Of a DNA stretch of 64,000 nucleotides, positions 51,873-61,475 are shown in pieces. A model generated the notes under the pieces. The model did no database searches. It saw nothing but the letters and a program-made list of their open reading frames with translations, and had not been told where the DNA came from. The DNA comes from Halalkalicoccus paucihalophilus (GTDB taxonomy: Archaea; Halobacteriota; Halobacteria; Halobacteriales; Halalkalicoccaceae), in NCBI RefSeq assembly GCF_001593955.1, contig NZ_LTAZ01000013.1, positions 124,001 to 188,000 of the forward strand. Reading direction: 5' to 3'. Position 1 is the stretch's first letter; each line of letters begins with the position of its first letter. Position numbers and translations under genes: made by a program.

Positions 51873-52850
51873 TTACGGTAGAACGGCTACAAACCGGTCG
51901 TCTATAGCGTTGTTCTCGAAGTAGTCGTGTGTACAATCCACAAGAGTATCGATGATATTACTCCTCGCCCGAATCGAGGAAGCGGCGATATGAGGAGTGA
52001 CGACGACGTTTTCGAAATCATGGAGGGATGAATCGGCTGGTAACGGTTCGTCCTCGAAGACGTCGAGGCCAGCCCCCGCAATGTCCTCGTTCATTAGTGC
52101 TTCGATGAGTACATCTTGATCAACGATCGCTCCTCTGGCGGTATTGACGAGGATCGCTGAGGACTTCATCTGCGAGAGTACGGCTGTATCGACCATATGG
52201 TGTGTTTCCGCTGTGTGTTCGGCAGTCACCACGACTGCGTCCGAGGATCGAAGCAAGGTCGGTAGTTCGACCAGCTCGGCGCCAGTGACGTCGGTGTCGA
52301 TATCGTGAACATAGGGATCGTAGGTCAACACGTCAGTGTTGAACCCGGAAAGTAGCCCAGCTAACCGCCGCCCGACGTTCCCAAACCCGATGATACCCAC
52401 AGTTGTCCCTGTTACTGGCCGTGCATTGGGGACTTCATCTCGCCACAACCCGTTCCGGAGAGCGTCTTGACCAATGACGACATTGCGGTTCACGGCCAGT
52501 AGCAACGAGAGGGCGTGTTCGGCAACGGAAAGGGCGTTCATCCCAGGCGTATAGAGAACGGCTACATTATTGGCAGCCGCCGCTTCAAGGTCGATGCTAT
52601 CGAGTCCTGTTCCGATTTTCGAGACCAATTGTAACGAGTCCACCGCTTTGAATACGTCAGCAGTAAGCGGTAGTCGAGACGTCGTAAACAGGACCTGTTT
52701 CCCCCGTAGTTTCTCGATCACGGCCGTTTCTGTTGGGGGAACACCGACTTCAAGAGCGAAGCGATCGTCAATTCGCTCAAGCAATCGATCACGGGGTTTG
52801 ACGTCTTGGTCGATAAGCCCGGGAATAAGCTCGGAGGATTGCTCAATCAT
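51873..52850 (-). CDS. D-2-hydroxyacid dehydrogenase
   Basis: 325 residues. NAD motif GTTVGIIGFGNVGRRLAGLL; catalytic Arg in VNTARGAIVDQD, Glu in DVFEDEPLP, and His in VVTPHIAASS. The N-terminal substrate domain includes SKIGTGLDSIDLEAAAANNV. Members reduce 2-oxo acids (phosphoglycerate, glyoxylate/hydroxypyruvate and others). Its start overlaps the stop of the universal stress protein gene, so both are in one operon. Substrate unknown; a carboxylate transporter is divergent next door. Confidence 0.83.
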   Translation of the reverse strand: MIEQSSELIPGLIDQDVKPRDRLLERIDDRFALEVGVPPTETAVIEKLRGKQVLFTTSRLPLTADVFKAVDSLQLVSKIGTGLDSIDLEAAAANNVAVLYTPGMNALSVAEHALSLLLAVNRNVVIGQDALRNGLWRDEVPNARPVTGTTVGIIGFGNVGRRLAGLLSGFNTDVLTYDPYVHDIDTDVTGAELVELPTLLRSSDAVVVTAEHTAETHHMVDTAVLSQMKSSAILVNTARGAIVDQDVLIEALMNEDIAGAGLDVFEDEPLPADSSLHDFENVVVTPHIAASSIRARSNIIDTLVDCTHDYFENNAIDDRFVAVLP

Positions 52851-53280
52851 CGTCGCTCATCACCGTAAGAACGGGAGATTCCGCACTCAGCAAGATAGAT
52901 TGAGTCACACTCCCGAAGAGTACCTTGCCAACCTTGGATCGGCTTCGACCGCCGATAGTGATGTAGGATGTGTCCTCTTTACCGGCGTACTTCAAGACTT
53001 CTTCCGCGGGATCACCGACGAGACCGACGGCCGTATACTCTGTATCGACAGTCGCACCGGCGATGTTATCGGCGATTTTCTCTGCCATCTCACGGATCGT
53101 TTGGACGTCGATCGTCTGACGAGTCTCATCGACGCTCGCCCGCTCGAGTTCCTGAAATCGAGATTGATTCAACACATGCACCACATGTAACGGTTCATTG
53201 AACGCGTTCGCCAGCCTTTGTCCTTCATCCACGACAGCAGATTCGGACTCTTGGTTATCCACTGCGGCAATAACGACCAT
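52843..53280 (-). CDS. Universal stress protein (UspA family)
   Basis: 145 residues from MVVIAAVDNQESE (five upstream codons excluded). A single Usp domain with VVDEGQRLANAFNEPLHVVH and the ATP-binding GGRSRSKVGKVLFGSVTQSI (G-2x-G-9x-G-S-like). Such small Usp proteins in haloarchaea are often beside transporters and bind nucleotides as regulators. First gene of an operon with the hydroxyacid dehydrogenase; divergent from the SLC13 transporter. Confidence 0.85.
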   Translation of the reverse strand: MVVIAAVDNQESESAVVDEGQRLANAFNEPLHVVHVLNQSRFQELERASVDETRQTIDVQTIREMAEKIADNIAGATVDTEYTAVGLVGDPAEEVLKYAGKEDTSYITIGGRSRSKVGKVLFGSVTQSILLSAESPVLTVMSDDD

Positions 53281-53411
53281 GCTACCCGTATACATAAACT
53301 AGGCCCTATTATAAGTTGTACCTCTTCCGACCGTCACCCTGATAGCAGGACTACCGGTCGAAAACGAGTGCTTCGGTAACTTTTTGCAGAGGAGTGATAA
53401 TAGCACCGTTA

Positions 53412-54854
53412 ATGCGATTAGATCGGTTCGGAGAGACGCGTATCCTACCGTTTCTTCCTTCTGTGCGGAGCTTTGGACTGGCGCTTGCACTGGTTGTGCT
53501 CGTCATCGGTATTCTCTCTCCACCTCCGGCAGGGATGACTCAAGAAATACAACTAGTTCTGACAGTGTTCTTCTTCGCTCTCGTGTTATGGCTCACGAAG
53601 GCGATTCCCTACACCCTTTCGAGCGTTCTGAGTGTAGTGTTGTTGTTCACGTTAGAGCTCACGGATACGTTCGAGGAAGCTGCTATTGGCTATGCATCCT
53701 CGCTCTTTTTCTTTCTGTTCGTCCTCCTGTTGTTAGGGAACGCGATCTCCAAAGTGGAACTCGATGACCGCGTCGCGAAGGGACTCCTGTCGTCACAGAG
53801 CACGCCTCGTCGAACAATTCGGTCGTTGGCTAGCAACCTACTGATCCTGTCGTTTTTCATGCCATCAGCCATGGCTCGGACAGTAACGTTCATCCCAGTC
53901 GTTCGCCGCCTGACGACGGTTTACGGACTGGACCAGAACAGCAACTTCACTCGGTCCTCGTTCATTCTTCTCGGTCATGTAAACCCCATCGCATCAATGG
54001 CACTGATGACGGGCGGTGGCATGGCGATCATCACTTCCGAGATCATCAATTCCACGGTCAGGGCCGTCACTTGGGTCGAATGGGGGATCCTGATGATCCC
54101 ACCTACGTTGGTCCTCTACGGGTTGGCAGCGATAAGCGCCGGACTGATTTACGGTGTCAATGATACCGTTACCGTCGAAGAAAGCGCCGACGAAGGGGGA
54201 CTGGGAGCCGATGTTGATGAGGAGCCGCCGCCGCTGACTCGCGATCAGCGCATCGTTGCAGTCGTGATGCTCGGCGCGATCCTTGGGTGGGTTATCGGGT
54301 CGTTCATCGGACTACCGACGATTGTTCCGGCGATCGGTGCTGGAGTGATATTGGCAATGCCTGGGATCGACATCATCACGACCGAGGATATTCGGGACGT
54401 GAGTTGGGGCGTCCTCTTCCTCATCGGGGCGATGTTCTCTATCCTCAGCGTGATGGAGACATCCGGCACGCTTGGGTATGTGGTCGATGGTATAACTCAA
54501 TACATAGCGTTTTCATCGCTCCCAACGTGGCAGGCAGTGACGATCCTCCTGATATTGGCCGTCTGCATTCGAGTGTTCTTCTCGACCGCCTCTGCTGCGA
54601 TCGTTATCGTCCTCCCGATCATCCTCGAGTTCGGCGAGATCAGTGGTGCGAACTCGTTGTATCTCGCGCTATCGGTACTGATCCTTATTGGGTCGACTAC
54701 CTTCCTTCCATTCAACACATCTGCAGTTCTCATCTCGTTCGATAGGGGACCACTCACCAACCGCGAAGTGTTCGGCTTTGGCTTCGTGACGATGTGCCTC
54801 GCCGCAGTCATCATCTCGCTGTCATGGTTCCTCTATTGGCCCCTCGTTACCTGA
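53412..54854 (+). CDS. SLC13/DASS-type anion:sodium symporter
   Basis: 480 residues from ATG 53412 (GTG 53394 is an alternative). About 12 hydrophobic spans. The family motif region is SAAIVIVLPIILEFGEI with FNTSAVLISFDRGPLT toward the C-terminus, and the N-terminal half has FFFALVLWLTKAIPYTLSSV. A hydrophilic, acidic loop (VTVEESADEGGLGADVDEE) separates the halves. These proteins import di- and tricarboxylates, sulfate or related anions with sodium. Location beside a TctCBA set points to a carboxylate. Confidence 0.8.
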   Translation: MRLDRFGETRILPFLPSVRSFGLALALVVLVIGILSPPPAGMTQEIQLVLTVFFFALVLWLTKAIPYTLSSVLSVVLLFTLELTDTFEEAAIGYASSLFFFLFVLLLLGNAISKVELDDRVAKGLLSSQSTPRRTIRSLASNLLILSFFMPSAMARTVTFIPVVRRLTTVYGLDQNSNFTRSSFILLGHVNPIASMALMTGGGMAIITSEIINSTVRAVTWVEWGILMIPPTLVLYGLAAISAGLIYGVNDTVTVEESADEGGLGADVDEEPPPLTRDQRIVAVVMLGAILGWVIGSFIGLPTIVPAIGAGVILAMPGIDIITTEDIRDVSWGVLFLIGAMFSILSVMETSGTLGYVVDGITQYIAFSSLPTWQAVTILLILAVCIRVFFSTASAAIVIVLPIILEFGEISGANSLYLALSVLILIGSTTFLPFNTSAVLISFDRGPLTNREVFGFGFVTMCLAAVIISLSWFLYWPLVT

Positions 54855-54913
54855 GTGCTGCCATTAGAATAGTTATGGAGGATCGGAAAAGAAGCCGCGA
54901 AAACCGGTCTATC

Positions 54914-56440
54914 TCAGGACAGCGCTCGTTCAAGCCGCGGTTTTACGAACGGTCCAACGAGCATCACGATCGTCATCAAGAGGAGCCCGAACGCGATAGG
55001 CTGTTGTCCTGGGCTCAGGAAGATGGAGTACTCACCGCCAGAGATCTGTAACGATCGTAGGAGGTTTTCCTCGGCGATCGGCCCTAAGACGACCCCAAGG
55101 ACGAACGCGATCACCGAATAGTTGTACTTGACCATCAAATAGCCAATGAGACCGAGGAGGACCAGCGTCAAGATGTCCATCCAGTTGTTGTTAAGGGTAA
55201 ACCCACCGACCATAGAGAGGACGACGACGATTGGGATGATCACGTGGGTGTCGATCTGTGTTAGCCGTCCCATCCGCGTGACGAATACGACACCAACAAA
55301 CAGGATAAAGAAGTTCCCGATGAGCAGTGCGATAAGGAAGGTGTACGTCAGGTGGAGATCCGTCTCGAACAACTGCGGTCCCGGACGAAGCCCGTGCATT
55401 AGCAACCCACCGAGTAAGACTGCAGTCGATCCACTACCGGGAATTCCGAAGGCAATCGTTGGGATGAGTGAACCACCGATAGTGCCGTTGTTAGATGCCT
55501 CTGCTGCGATCACGCCTGAAGGCTCTCCCTTGCCGAATCGGTCAGGAGTAACCGAGCTCCGCATCGCCTCGCCGTATGCAATAAAGTTCGAGACGGTTGC
55601 ACCAGCTCCCGGGACAGCTCCAATAAGCATTCCAATGTATCCCGATTTCAAGAGAGTCCGAGGGTGCTGGAACGTCTCACGGACGCCCGCGAGACTATTG
55701 CCAGTCATCTTGATCGCGGAATCAGCGATACCACCCTGCTGACCGGCGAGTTTTATCATTTCAGCGATAGCGAACATACCGATCAACGCGGCGATAAAGT
55801 CGACCCCGTTTCGAAGACCGATTTGGCCAAATGTGTACCGGAGTTCCGGAGAGTTCGGTGCGATACCGATCGTTGTTATCATCAACCCAAACCCACCAGA
55901 AATGATTGCTTTGACAATAGATCCACGAGCAACGATAGCGATCATTGCTAAACCGAGGACTGCCATCATAAAGTTCTCCGGAGAGCCGAACAGAAGGACG
56001 ACCTCGATAAGCAACGGTGAAATGAGAAGGAGAGTTAGTACCGATAAAAATCCGGCTACGGACGAAGCCGTCGCGGACATCGATAACGCATCGACTGCTC
56101 GTCCTTGTTTCGACATCGGATACCCATCAAACGTCGTCGCAGCGGCGGCACCGGTGCCGGGGACGTTGACGAGGATCGCCGAGATACTACCGCCGTACAT
56201 TGCGCCACTATACATACTCACCAGAAGGACAATTGCATTGACTGGTGAAAGCGGAAGGGTAAGAGGCAGGATGATGGCCATGCTCAACGAGGATCCAACA
56301 CCGGGGAGTGCACCGCCGATCATACCGAGGATGAGCCCAACAACGATCCACAGGAGTGTTTGACCAGTAAAGACGAGGCTGATCGCTTCGGTCAGTGCTC
56401 CGATCGCTCCCACCTGTGCAACGAGTCCGAGTCCACTCAT
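54914..56440 (-). CDS. tctA: Tripartite tricarboxylate transporter, large permease TctA
   Basis: 508 residues, about 11-12 spans. Signature blocks are GMIGGALPGVGSSLSMAIIL, MYSGAMYGGSISAILVNVPG, and later IGMLIGAVPGAGATVSNFIA with GIPGSGSTAVLLGGLL, which form the two inverted-repeat halves of the TctA family. Overlaps the tctB stop by 4 bp (ATGA). It is the main transport subunit for citrate-like acids using an extracytoplasmic binding protein. Confidence 0.92.
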   Translation of the reverse strand: MSGLGLVAQVGAIGALTEAISLVFTGQTLLWIVVGLILGMIGGALPGVGSSLSMAIILPLTLPLSPVNAIVLLVSMYSGAMYGGSISAILVNVPGTGAAAATTFDGYPMSKQGRAVDALSMSATASSVAGFLSVLTLLLISPLLIEVVLLFGSPENFMMAVLGLAMIAIVARGSIVKAIISGGFGLMITTIGIAPNSPELRYTFGQIGLRNGVDFIAALIGMFAIAEMIKLAGQQGGIADSAIKMTGNSLAGVRETFQHPRTLLKSGYIGMLIGAVPGAGATVSNFIAYGEAMRSSVTPDRFGKGEPSGVIAAEASNNGTIGGSLIPTIAFGIPGSGSTAVLLGGLLMHGLRPGPQLFETDLHLTYTFLIALLIGNFFILFVGVVFVTRMGRLTQIDTHVIIPIVVVLSMVGGFTLNNNWMDILTLVLLGLIGYLMVKYNYSVIAFVLGVVLGPIAEENLLRSLQISGGEYSIFLSPGQQPIAFGLLLMTIVMLVGPFVKPRLERALS

Positions 56441-57060
56441 TTGAGAGCCTCCATAAGCGAGATGCCAGATATGTTCAATACTCCCGAGGGGAACAGTATT
56501 TCACCGCGATCGAGAGGTACACCGAGCAGCCCCATGAACACGTCACCGATGACGATCCCGAGAACGGTGAGTGCAATAGTCATCTTCCACGAGAGCTTAA
56601 ACCACCGGGCATACACGAGCACAAAAATCGGTGTAGCGAGATAGATCCCGATAGCGAAGCTAAGCACCGCATAGCCGACTATGGCGATCGCAGTGAACAG
56701 CGAATCGTGAATCGGACGACCGACAACAGATAACTCGGTTGCTTCTGAAGAGGAAGCTGTCTGCTCCGATGTAGACTGCTCAAGCTTCTGGCTTAGTTCA
56801 TCATCAGTTTTGAATACCTCCGGTTGTTCGGTGAGGAGAGTCGAAACACGGTCCGGGAGGTAGTTCCGGGATATAAGTAATACCGAGCCAATAAACACGG
56901 TCCCAGCTGTGAGCCGTGGGAATCGGGCAGCACTAACGCTCTGAAAGTTGAACGTTCCCCAGAGCATGTACGCCGAACTCACGAGCATAATGAGGAGAAG
57001 TAACGTTTCCATATGAACGAACTTCTCTGAAAATCGTTTGTACTGTTCTTCAAACGTCAT
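56437..57060 (-). CDS. tctB: Tripartite tricarboxylate transporter, small permease TctB
   Basis: 207 residues with four hydrophobic spans (TLLLLIMLVSSAYMLWGTFN; RLTAGTVFIGSVLLIS; FTAIAIVGYAVLSFAIGIYL; MTIALTVLGIVIGDVFMGLL). An acidic linker (KLEQSTSEQTASSSEATELS) separates the two pairs. Low sequence conservation is normal for TctB; size, topology and position between tctC and tctA make the call. Confidence 0.88.
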   Translation of the reverse strand: MTFEEQYKRFSEKFVHMETLLLLIMLVSSAYMLWGTFNFQSVSAARFPRLTAGTVFIGSVLLISRNYLPDRVSTLLTEQPEVFKTDDELSQKLEQSTSEQTASSSEATELSVVGRPIHDSLFTAIAIVGYAVLSFAIGIYLATPIFVLVYARWFKLSWKMTIALTVLGIVIGDVFMGLLGVPLDRGEILFPSGVLNISGISLMEALK

Positions 57061-57151
57061 GGTGATTTGGTGTGGGGGGTTCGAACAACATATGTTGATA
57101 GTAATTCATGGTCATATCGCGATTCTTTGAGAGGGGTGGCAAACAGCTGGT

Positions 57152-58204
57152 TCAGGCGGATTCCCTGACTTCTTCGAGGTCGACTTGGTCGGGGATATTC
57201 TCGAAGGCGTCGCTAACAGCCTCTTCGGCGACATCCGGTCCGCCGTACTCAAGTACGTTGCCAGTATCCTCGGCCCACTGCTGAAGCTCCTCGTTTTCGA
57301 GGCTAGTTTCAAGTGCCTCTGTAAGCGTTTGAATGGGCTCATCGGGCGTTTCCGGTGGCACATACATACATCGGCGGAGTTGACCGAGGTAATCGATGTT
57401 CGGATAGCCGACATCGGTGACCGCCGGGAGGTCGGGAAAGACCCCCGTACCCTCGCTGGAGAGAGAAACAACAGGGTCGATCCTCCCGTCTTCGGCGGCA
57501 CCTTGTGCGGCCGTATCGGTACTAATCGCAGCAGGCACTTCACCTGACGTGGTTGCCTGCACGGCGGGTCCGGAACCGTCGTAGCCCACGTAGCGTTGCC
57601 AGGCGAGGTTATACTCCTCGTTGTCCCTCATCAACAGTGCCAGGACGTGATCGACCCCACCCTTTTGCTTCCCGGAGAATGCCTCTAGCTCTCCGGACTG
57701 GTACCGGCTAACCAGATCTTCGAACCCTTCTATCTCGTATTCAGGGTTGGCGACAATAACGAACGGAGTTCGAGCGTATGCGCCAACGCCCTTGAGTTCC
57801 CGTATATCGAAATCTGGGGGGTTGACCATCGCGGATACCGGAGTAGACGGGGGATTAAACCCACCAAAGGTATAGCCATCGGGCTCAGCCAGAGCCAGCT
57901 CGCCGGTCCCGCGGAGAGAGGCAGCACCCGGGATGTTCTCGATAGCAATGTTAGTACCGAGCTCCTCACCCATGATAGGGATCATCTGTCGGGCGAACGT
58001 GTCAGTACCACCACCTTCTGAAAAGGGAATGATGTATCGAAGATCCTCGTTCGGATACCCGTCTCCGTTGCCTCCATCCCCTCCACCGCCTCCAGCCAGG
58101 TTTTCGGTGCAACCCGCCAGTCCAGTTGCTAATGTTGATGCTATACCGACATTTCTCAAAACTCGCCGTCGACTAGTGTGATGGTCCGTGGTTTCTTCCC
58201 TCAT
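57152..58204 (-). CDS. tctC: Tripartite tricarboxylate transporter, binding lipoprotein TctC
   Basis: 350 residues from MREETTDHHTSRRRVLR (16 upstream codons excluded). Tat signal RRRVLRNVGIASTLATGLAG with lipobox LAGC, then a Gly-rich linker. The mature domain starts LRYIIPFSEGGGTDTFARQM, the BUG/TctC family signature, and contains GFNPPSTPVSAMVNPPDFDI. It would bind a di- or tricarboxylate at the cell surface. First gene of tctC-B-A. Confidence 0.9.
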   Translation of the reverse strand: MREETTDHHTSRRRVLRNVGIASTLATGLAGCTENLAGGGGGDGGNGDGYPNEDLRYIIPFSEGGGTDTFARQMIPIMGEELGTNIAIENIPGAASLRGTGELALAEPDGYTFGGFNPPSTPVSAMVNPPDFDIRELKGVGAYARTPFVIVANPEYEIEGFEDLVSRYQSGELEAFSGKQKGGVDHVLALLMRDNEEYNLAWQRYVGYDGSGPAVQATTSGEVPAAISTDTAAQGAAEDGRIDPVVSLSSEGTGVFPDLPAVTDVGYPNIDYLGQLRRCMYVPPETPDEPIQTLTEALETSLENEELQQWAEDTGNVLEYGGPDVAEEAVSDAFENIPDQVDLEEVRESA

Positions 58205-58306
58205 GCATCTGTGATACATCGGTAACACCAAATAAATGTTTTGGTCGGTCAATCATGAGGAACGGTGAGAATTATACAGCAGTTGCAGTGTATTTCGGCT
58301 ACCTGA

Positions 58307-59284
58307 TTAGAAAAATGTGAACTCACCGTTATCTAGGACGACTTCGCCGTCAAGTTCCAGTGTGGGTTCTGCCATCATCGCGTCGAAATGAACCGGGGCA
58401 CGCGTTGTTCCACCGAGATTGCTACTCGTGCCGATACCGAAGTGGACGTTACCGTACCGACCGTGGTCGTTAGAAAACCAACCGTTGAATTCGGGGCACT
58501 CAGGGTTCATTCCGACCGCAAGCTGAGCAATGTTGTAGACTGCAGGGTCATCGTGTTCAGACCAGACATTCGCGATACGGTCGGCTTCCCGCCCCCCTTC
58601 AACGGACGTAACTGCTCCGTCTTCGATCTCCATTTCCACAGGTGTTTCAAGAACACCGATATCCAGATTCGGAATTGCACCGTCGAAAACGACTGTTCCG
58701 TTGGTTGTTCCCTCGACAGGAGCAATGTTCGCCTCAATATGGACGAGTGCGGTGAATTCGCCGGGTTCGTCAGCGATACCGGGATGAGCGTTTCCGGATC
58801 TTCCTTCCAGACCCACCGTGACATCCGTACCCTGTGGAGAGGTGATTCGCGCTTCATCAGCTTCGCCGAACTTTCTACCCATCTCTTCGCAATGGGGCCG
58901 CATCCCGACATAATCCGCATATAGACCCCCGCGAATGAGCTGTTCGCCAGTGAACTTTACCATGCTAATAATTCGTGCACCGTTTTCCTTCGCTTCAGCC
59001 GCTGCCGACGAATGAGTGATGGATCGATGGACGGGAGTGATAATCACGTCTGCCTCCATCATTGCCGCTGCCACAACCTCCTCGGGCTCATTACCGTCAT
59101 ATTCTCGCGGGTCCATAAGAGTCATGGTGACATTCGCATCACGTTCCTTTGCAGCAGCAGCGACTCTCTCTGCAACATCGGCGACCTGCCAATCAGAAAC
59201 CACGAGGACGTCCTCACCGGGTTCGATTGCAGCACAGGTTTCAACAACAATACTCGCTCCTTTCATCTCTTGGACAGAGTCCAT
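58307..59284 (-). CDS. M29-like metalloenzyme (aminopeptidase/NicX-type)
   Basis: 325 residues. The C-terminal half carries the candidate metal ligands EANIAPVEGTTNG, SNDHGRYGNVHFGIG and HFDAMM, an order found in M29 peptidases and in 2,5-dihydroxypyridine 5,6-dioxygenase (NicX). Rossmann-like N-domain: VVETCAAIEPGEDVLVVSDW. It is upstream of tctC on the same strand (102 bp gap), so it may belong to the same operon and act on the imported compound. A nicotinate-like ring-cleavage role is possible but unproven. Confidence 0.7.
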   Translation of the reverse strand: MDSVQEMKGASIVVETCAAIEPGEDVLVVSDWQVADVAERVAAAAKERDANVTMTLMDPREYDGNEPEEVVAAAMMEADVIITPVHRSITHSSAAAEAKENGARIISMVKFTGEQLIRGGLYADYVGMRPHCEEMGRKFGEADEARITSPQGTDVTVGLEGRSGNAHPGIADEPGEFTALVHIEANIAPVEGTTNGTVVFDGAIPNLDIGVLETPVEMEIEDGAVTSVEGGREADRIANVWSEHDDPAVYNIAQLAVGMNPECPEFNGWFSNDHGRYGNVHFGIGTSSNLGGTTRAPVHFDAMMAEPTLELDGEVVLDNGEFTFF

Positions 59285-59599
59285 GACTCGACATCACACA
59301 GGCGGATACTAATACGTTCCTGAACCGGCCAGCCTGTTTCACAGTACTTCACTTCCGAGCATCCATTCCTATATTCGACGATCATTCGCCGTACCAATTT
59401 TAAGCTTATTTACACGCCTTCTGGGTCGCTCTTTCTATACCTGATCAAGGTCTGAGGCGAATGCCGCTCCACTCCTCCAAAGTCGAGCCGTTTGGTCGAT
59501 CGAGACACTCCGAATTGGAGTTTCCGTAGCGTCCGTATCAACACCAATCCGGATCACGCTCTTTGGATGACCAATTCGAATCACGCGAGTTCGCACGAC

Positions 59600-59762
59600 T
59601 GTGTATCGACACGGGTGCAACCATATTCGACGGTACTGGTCTGCCGTACTGGGCAAAATGGATATCTACAAGGAATACCCAGTGTTCTATTCATTAGGGG
59701 ACTTCGGGTACGGAACAGAAATAGTCGAACGGCCGCCCACCGAAAATTTCGATTACTATGAC
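59600..59762 (+). pseudogene. CapA-family protein fragment
   Basis: The plus strand reads DTGATIFDGTGLPYWAK and, after a one-base shift, MDIYKEYPVFYSLGDFGYGT followed by EIVERPPTENFDYYDV. The phrase (I)EIYK..P.FYSLGDF is the metal-binding end of CapA/PgsA-type calcineurin-like proteins. It is cut off exactly where an IS-end motif begins (59761). N-terminal parts were not found upstream. Confidence 0.5.
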
Positions 59763-60140
59763 GTCAGTGACATCCTCCCGCGCCTAAAGGCGCGGGCTTC
59801 CCACGCCCACTAACAGGCGGTTCGTTGAGAGATTTACGGTTGCCGGTCCAACGAACCGGAGGCGGTGCCACGCCGCTGTTACTCCTCTCCTGCTCAGGAC
59901 TCGGAGTTACGTGATTGTTTTCTGTCGGTCTGCGTCCCACGGGCTTACGTTTTGATGAAGCAAACACCGAGTCAACTGTCAGTTTGTGGAACGTCAAGAC
60001 CCGGCGGGAAACCGAGGGGTTGACGACCGAGTATACGTCCGTAGGGCACCTAATCTTTCCGATACGGGCGTTTGAACAGATGAAGACGCCGCCATATCCC
60101 CGCCCTGAAGGCCGGAGTTTTGGCGGCTGCGATTCATAAC
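59761..60140. mobile_element. Possible non-autonomous IS element (PATE-like)
   Basis: One side carries GTCAGTGACATCCTCCCGCG with the hairpin CCCGCGCC/GGCGCGGG (59778-59798). The other has CATATCCCCGCCCTGAAGG with a GCCGCC/GGCGGC hairpin (~60090-60127). Both look like ends of haloarchaeal IS605-type elements. No intact ORF lies between. PATE-type elements of this kind are known in haloarchaea; the assignment is tentative. Confidence 0.4.
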
Positions 60141-60251
60141 GAGAGCGAAACCTTCCACAGCGGGGAACCCCAACCTCGCTACCGGTAATGACGCGAAGGC
60201 GATTCTGACGCGGTTCAAGGCATTGTCCAAACCGTTGGCCATAGTGTGGCA

Positions 60252-61364
60252 TCACTTATCGCTGAGGATGATCTGTGCCGGTCCAAGCGCATCATACTCC
60301 CGTTTATCGAGTGTAACATCTACTGCCTTCCCGAACGATTCAAGACCGTCGAACTCATGTGTGACGTACTCATCGATAGGAATTTCATCAGAGGCGACAA
60401 GGTCGGTGGCGAGTTCGCCGGTATCGGTCCCGGGACCAACGTTGACGACGCCCTTTCGTGGGTTCTTCCAGCGAACCGCTTTTGAACGGAGAGTACGAGG
60501 TGTGATCTCGATATCTCCTTCGACATGACCGACCTGAAGAACTGTTGCACCGCATCGAACCGCACGAAATGCTTGGGCAAGAGGTTCGTCACCCATAGTA
60601 GCGTGTGACTGCTCGCCACCGACCGCCGCGAACGCGACATCGGCGCCAAATCCGTCCGTGGCTGCCCTGATCTCTTCTACCGGATCGGTCGCGGACGCAT
60701 CTATCGGCGTCACGCCATGGTTGGCAACGATCGAGAGCGGTCGTTGCCTAATATCTACGGCATACACCTCTCCCGCTCCGAATTGCTTAGCGAGCAACGC
60801 ACACTGAAACCCCATTACTCCTGTACCGACAACGAGGACGTTGTCGCCGGGACTAATCCCCGCGTCGATAGTACAGAGGACAGAGCTAGCTAACGGCTGG
60901 AGCGCTGCGCCTTCGATATCAGAGACGCCGTCAGGGAGGTGTCGGAGCGGGTCAATCGGAAGCCGAACGAATTCTGCGAGTGCCCCCGATCTGTCGTAGC
61001 CGATGGAAGTAGTGTTGGGACAGTAGCTGGTGTATCCTGCACGGCAGTACGGGCAAGAACCACAATGAATCTTTCCGGGTGCGTACACGCGGTCGCCGAC
61101 GCTGAATTCCTCAACAGCTGGGCCGCACTCAACAACCTCGCCACAGAACTCGTGGCCAAACAACTGAGCTCCATTCTCCCCCTCGGTAATTGCCCGTTCG
61201 ACGGTATCGTAATGGGCAACCTCCTTACCTCGATAGAGAGAACACTCGGTCACGCTCAATTGCACCCGTGAGACGTCAATCAGTACTTCTCTCTCCCGCG
61301 GCTCAGGGCGGTCTACATCCGCCACACTAAACGATCCGAAATCTTCGACGACAATTGCATCCAT
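60252..61364 (-). CDS. Zinc-containing alcohol/polyol dehydrogenase (MDR family)
   Basis: 370 residues. Catalytic zinc site in FGHEFCGEVVECGP (GHE motif) and the structural zinc loop CGSCPYCRAGYTSYC. The Rossmann motif is VLVVGTGVMGFQCALLAKQF. Family members oxidise sorbitol, threonine or sugars with NAD(P). Divergent from the flavoprotein gene at 61476; its role in the carboxylate module is not clear. Confidence 0.83.
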   Translation of the reverse strand: MDAIVVEDFGSFSVADVDRPEPREREVLIDVSRVQLSVTECSLYRGKEVAHYDTVERAITEGENGAQLFGHEFCGEVVECGPAVEEFSVGDRVYAPGKIHCGSCPYCRAGYTSYCPNTTSIGYDRSGALAEFVRLPIDPLRHLPDGVSDIEGAALQPLASSVLCTIDAGISPGDNVLVVGTGVMGFQCALLAKQFGAGEVYAVDIRQRPLSIVANHGVTPIDASATDPVEEIRAATDGFGADVAFAAVGGEQSHATMGDEPLAQAFRAVRCGATVLQVGHVEGDIEITPRTLRSKAVRWKNPRKGVVNVGPGTDTGELATDLVASDEIPIDEYVTHEFDGLESFGKAVDVTLDKREYDALGPAQIILSDK

Positions 61365-61475
61365 ATCGATCCGTCCACGGGCTAGTAGAAATATCCTCGG
61401 ACGAGCGCAATACCCAGTAGGACGTACTATAGGACGAAACGTCTATAGTGATTCCCTTTTACGTACCTTGTGGAG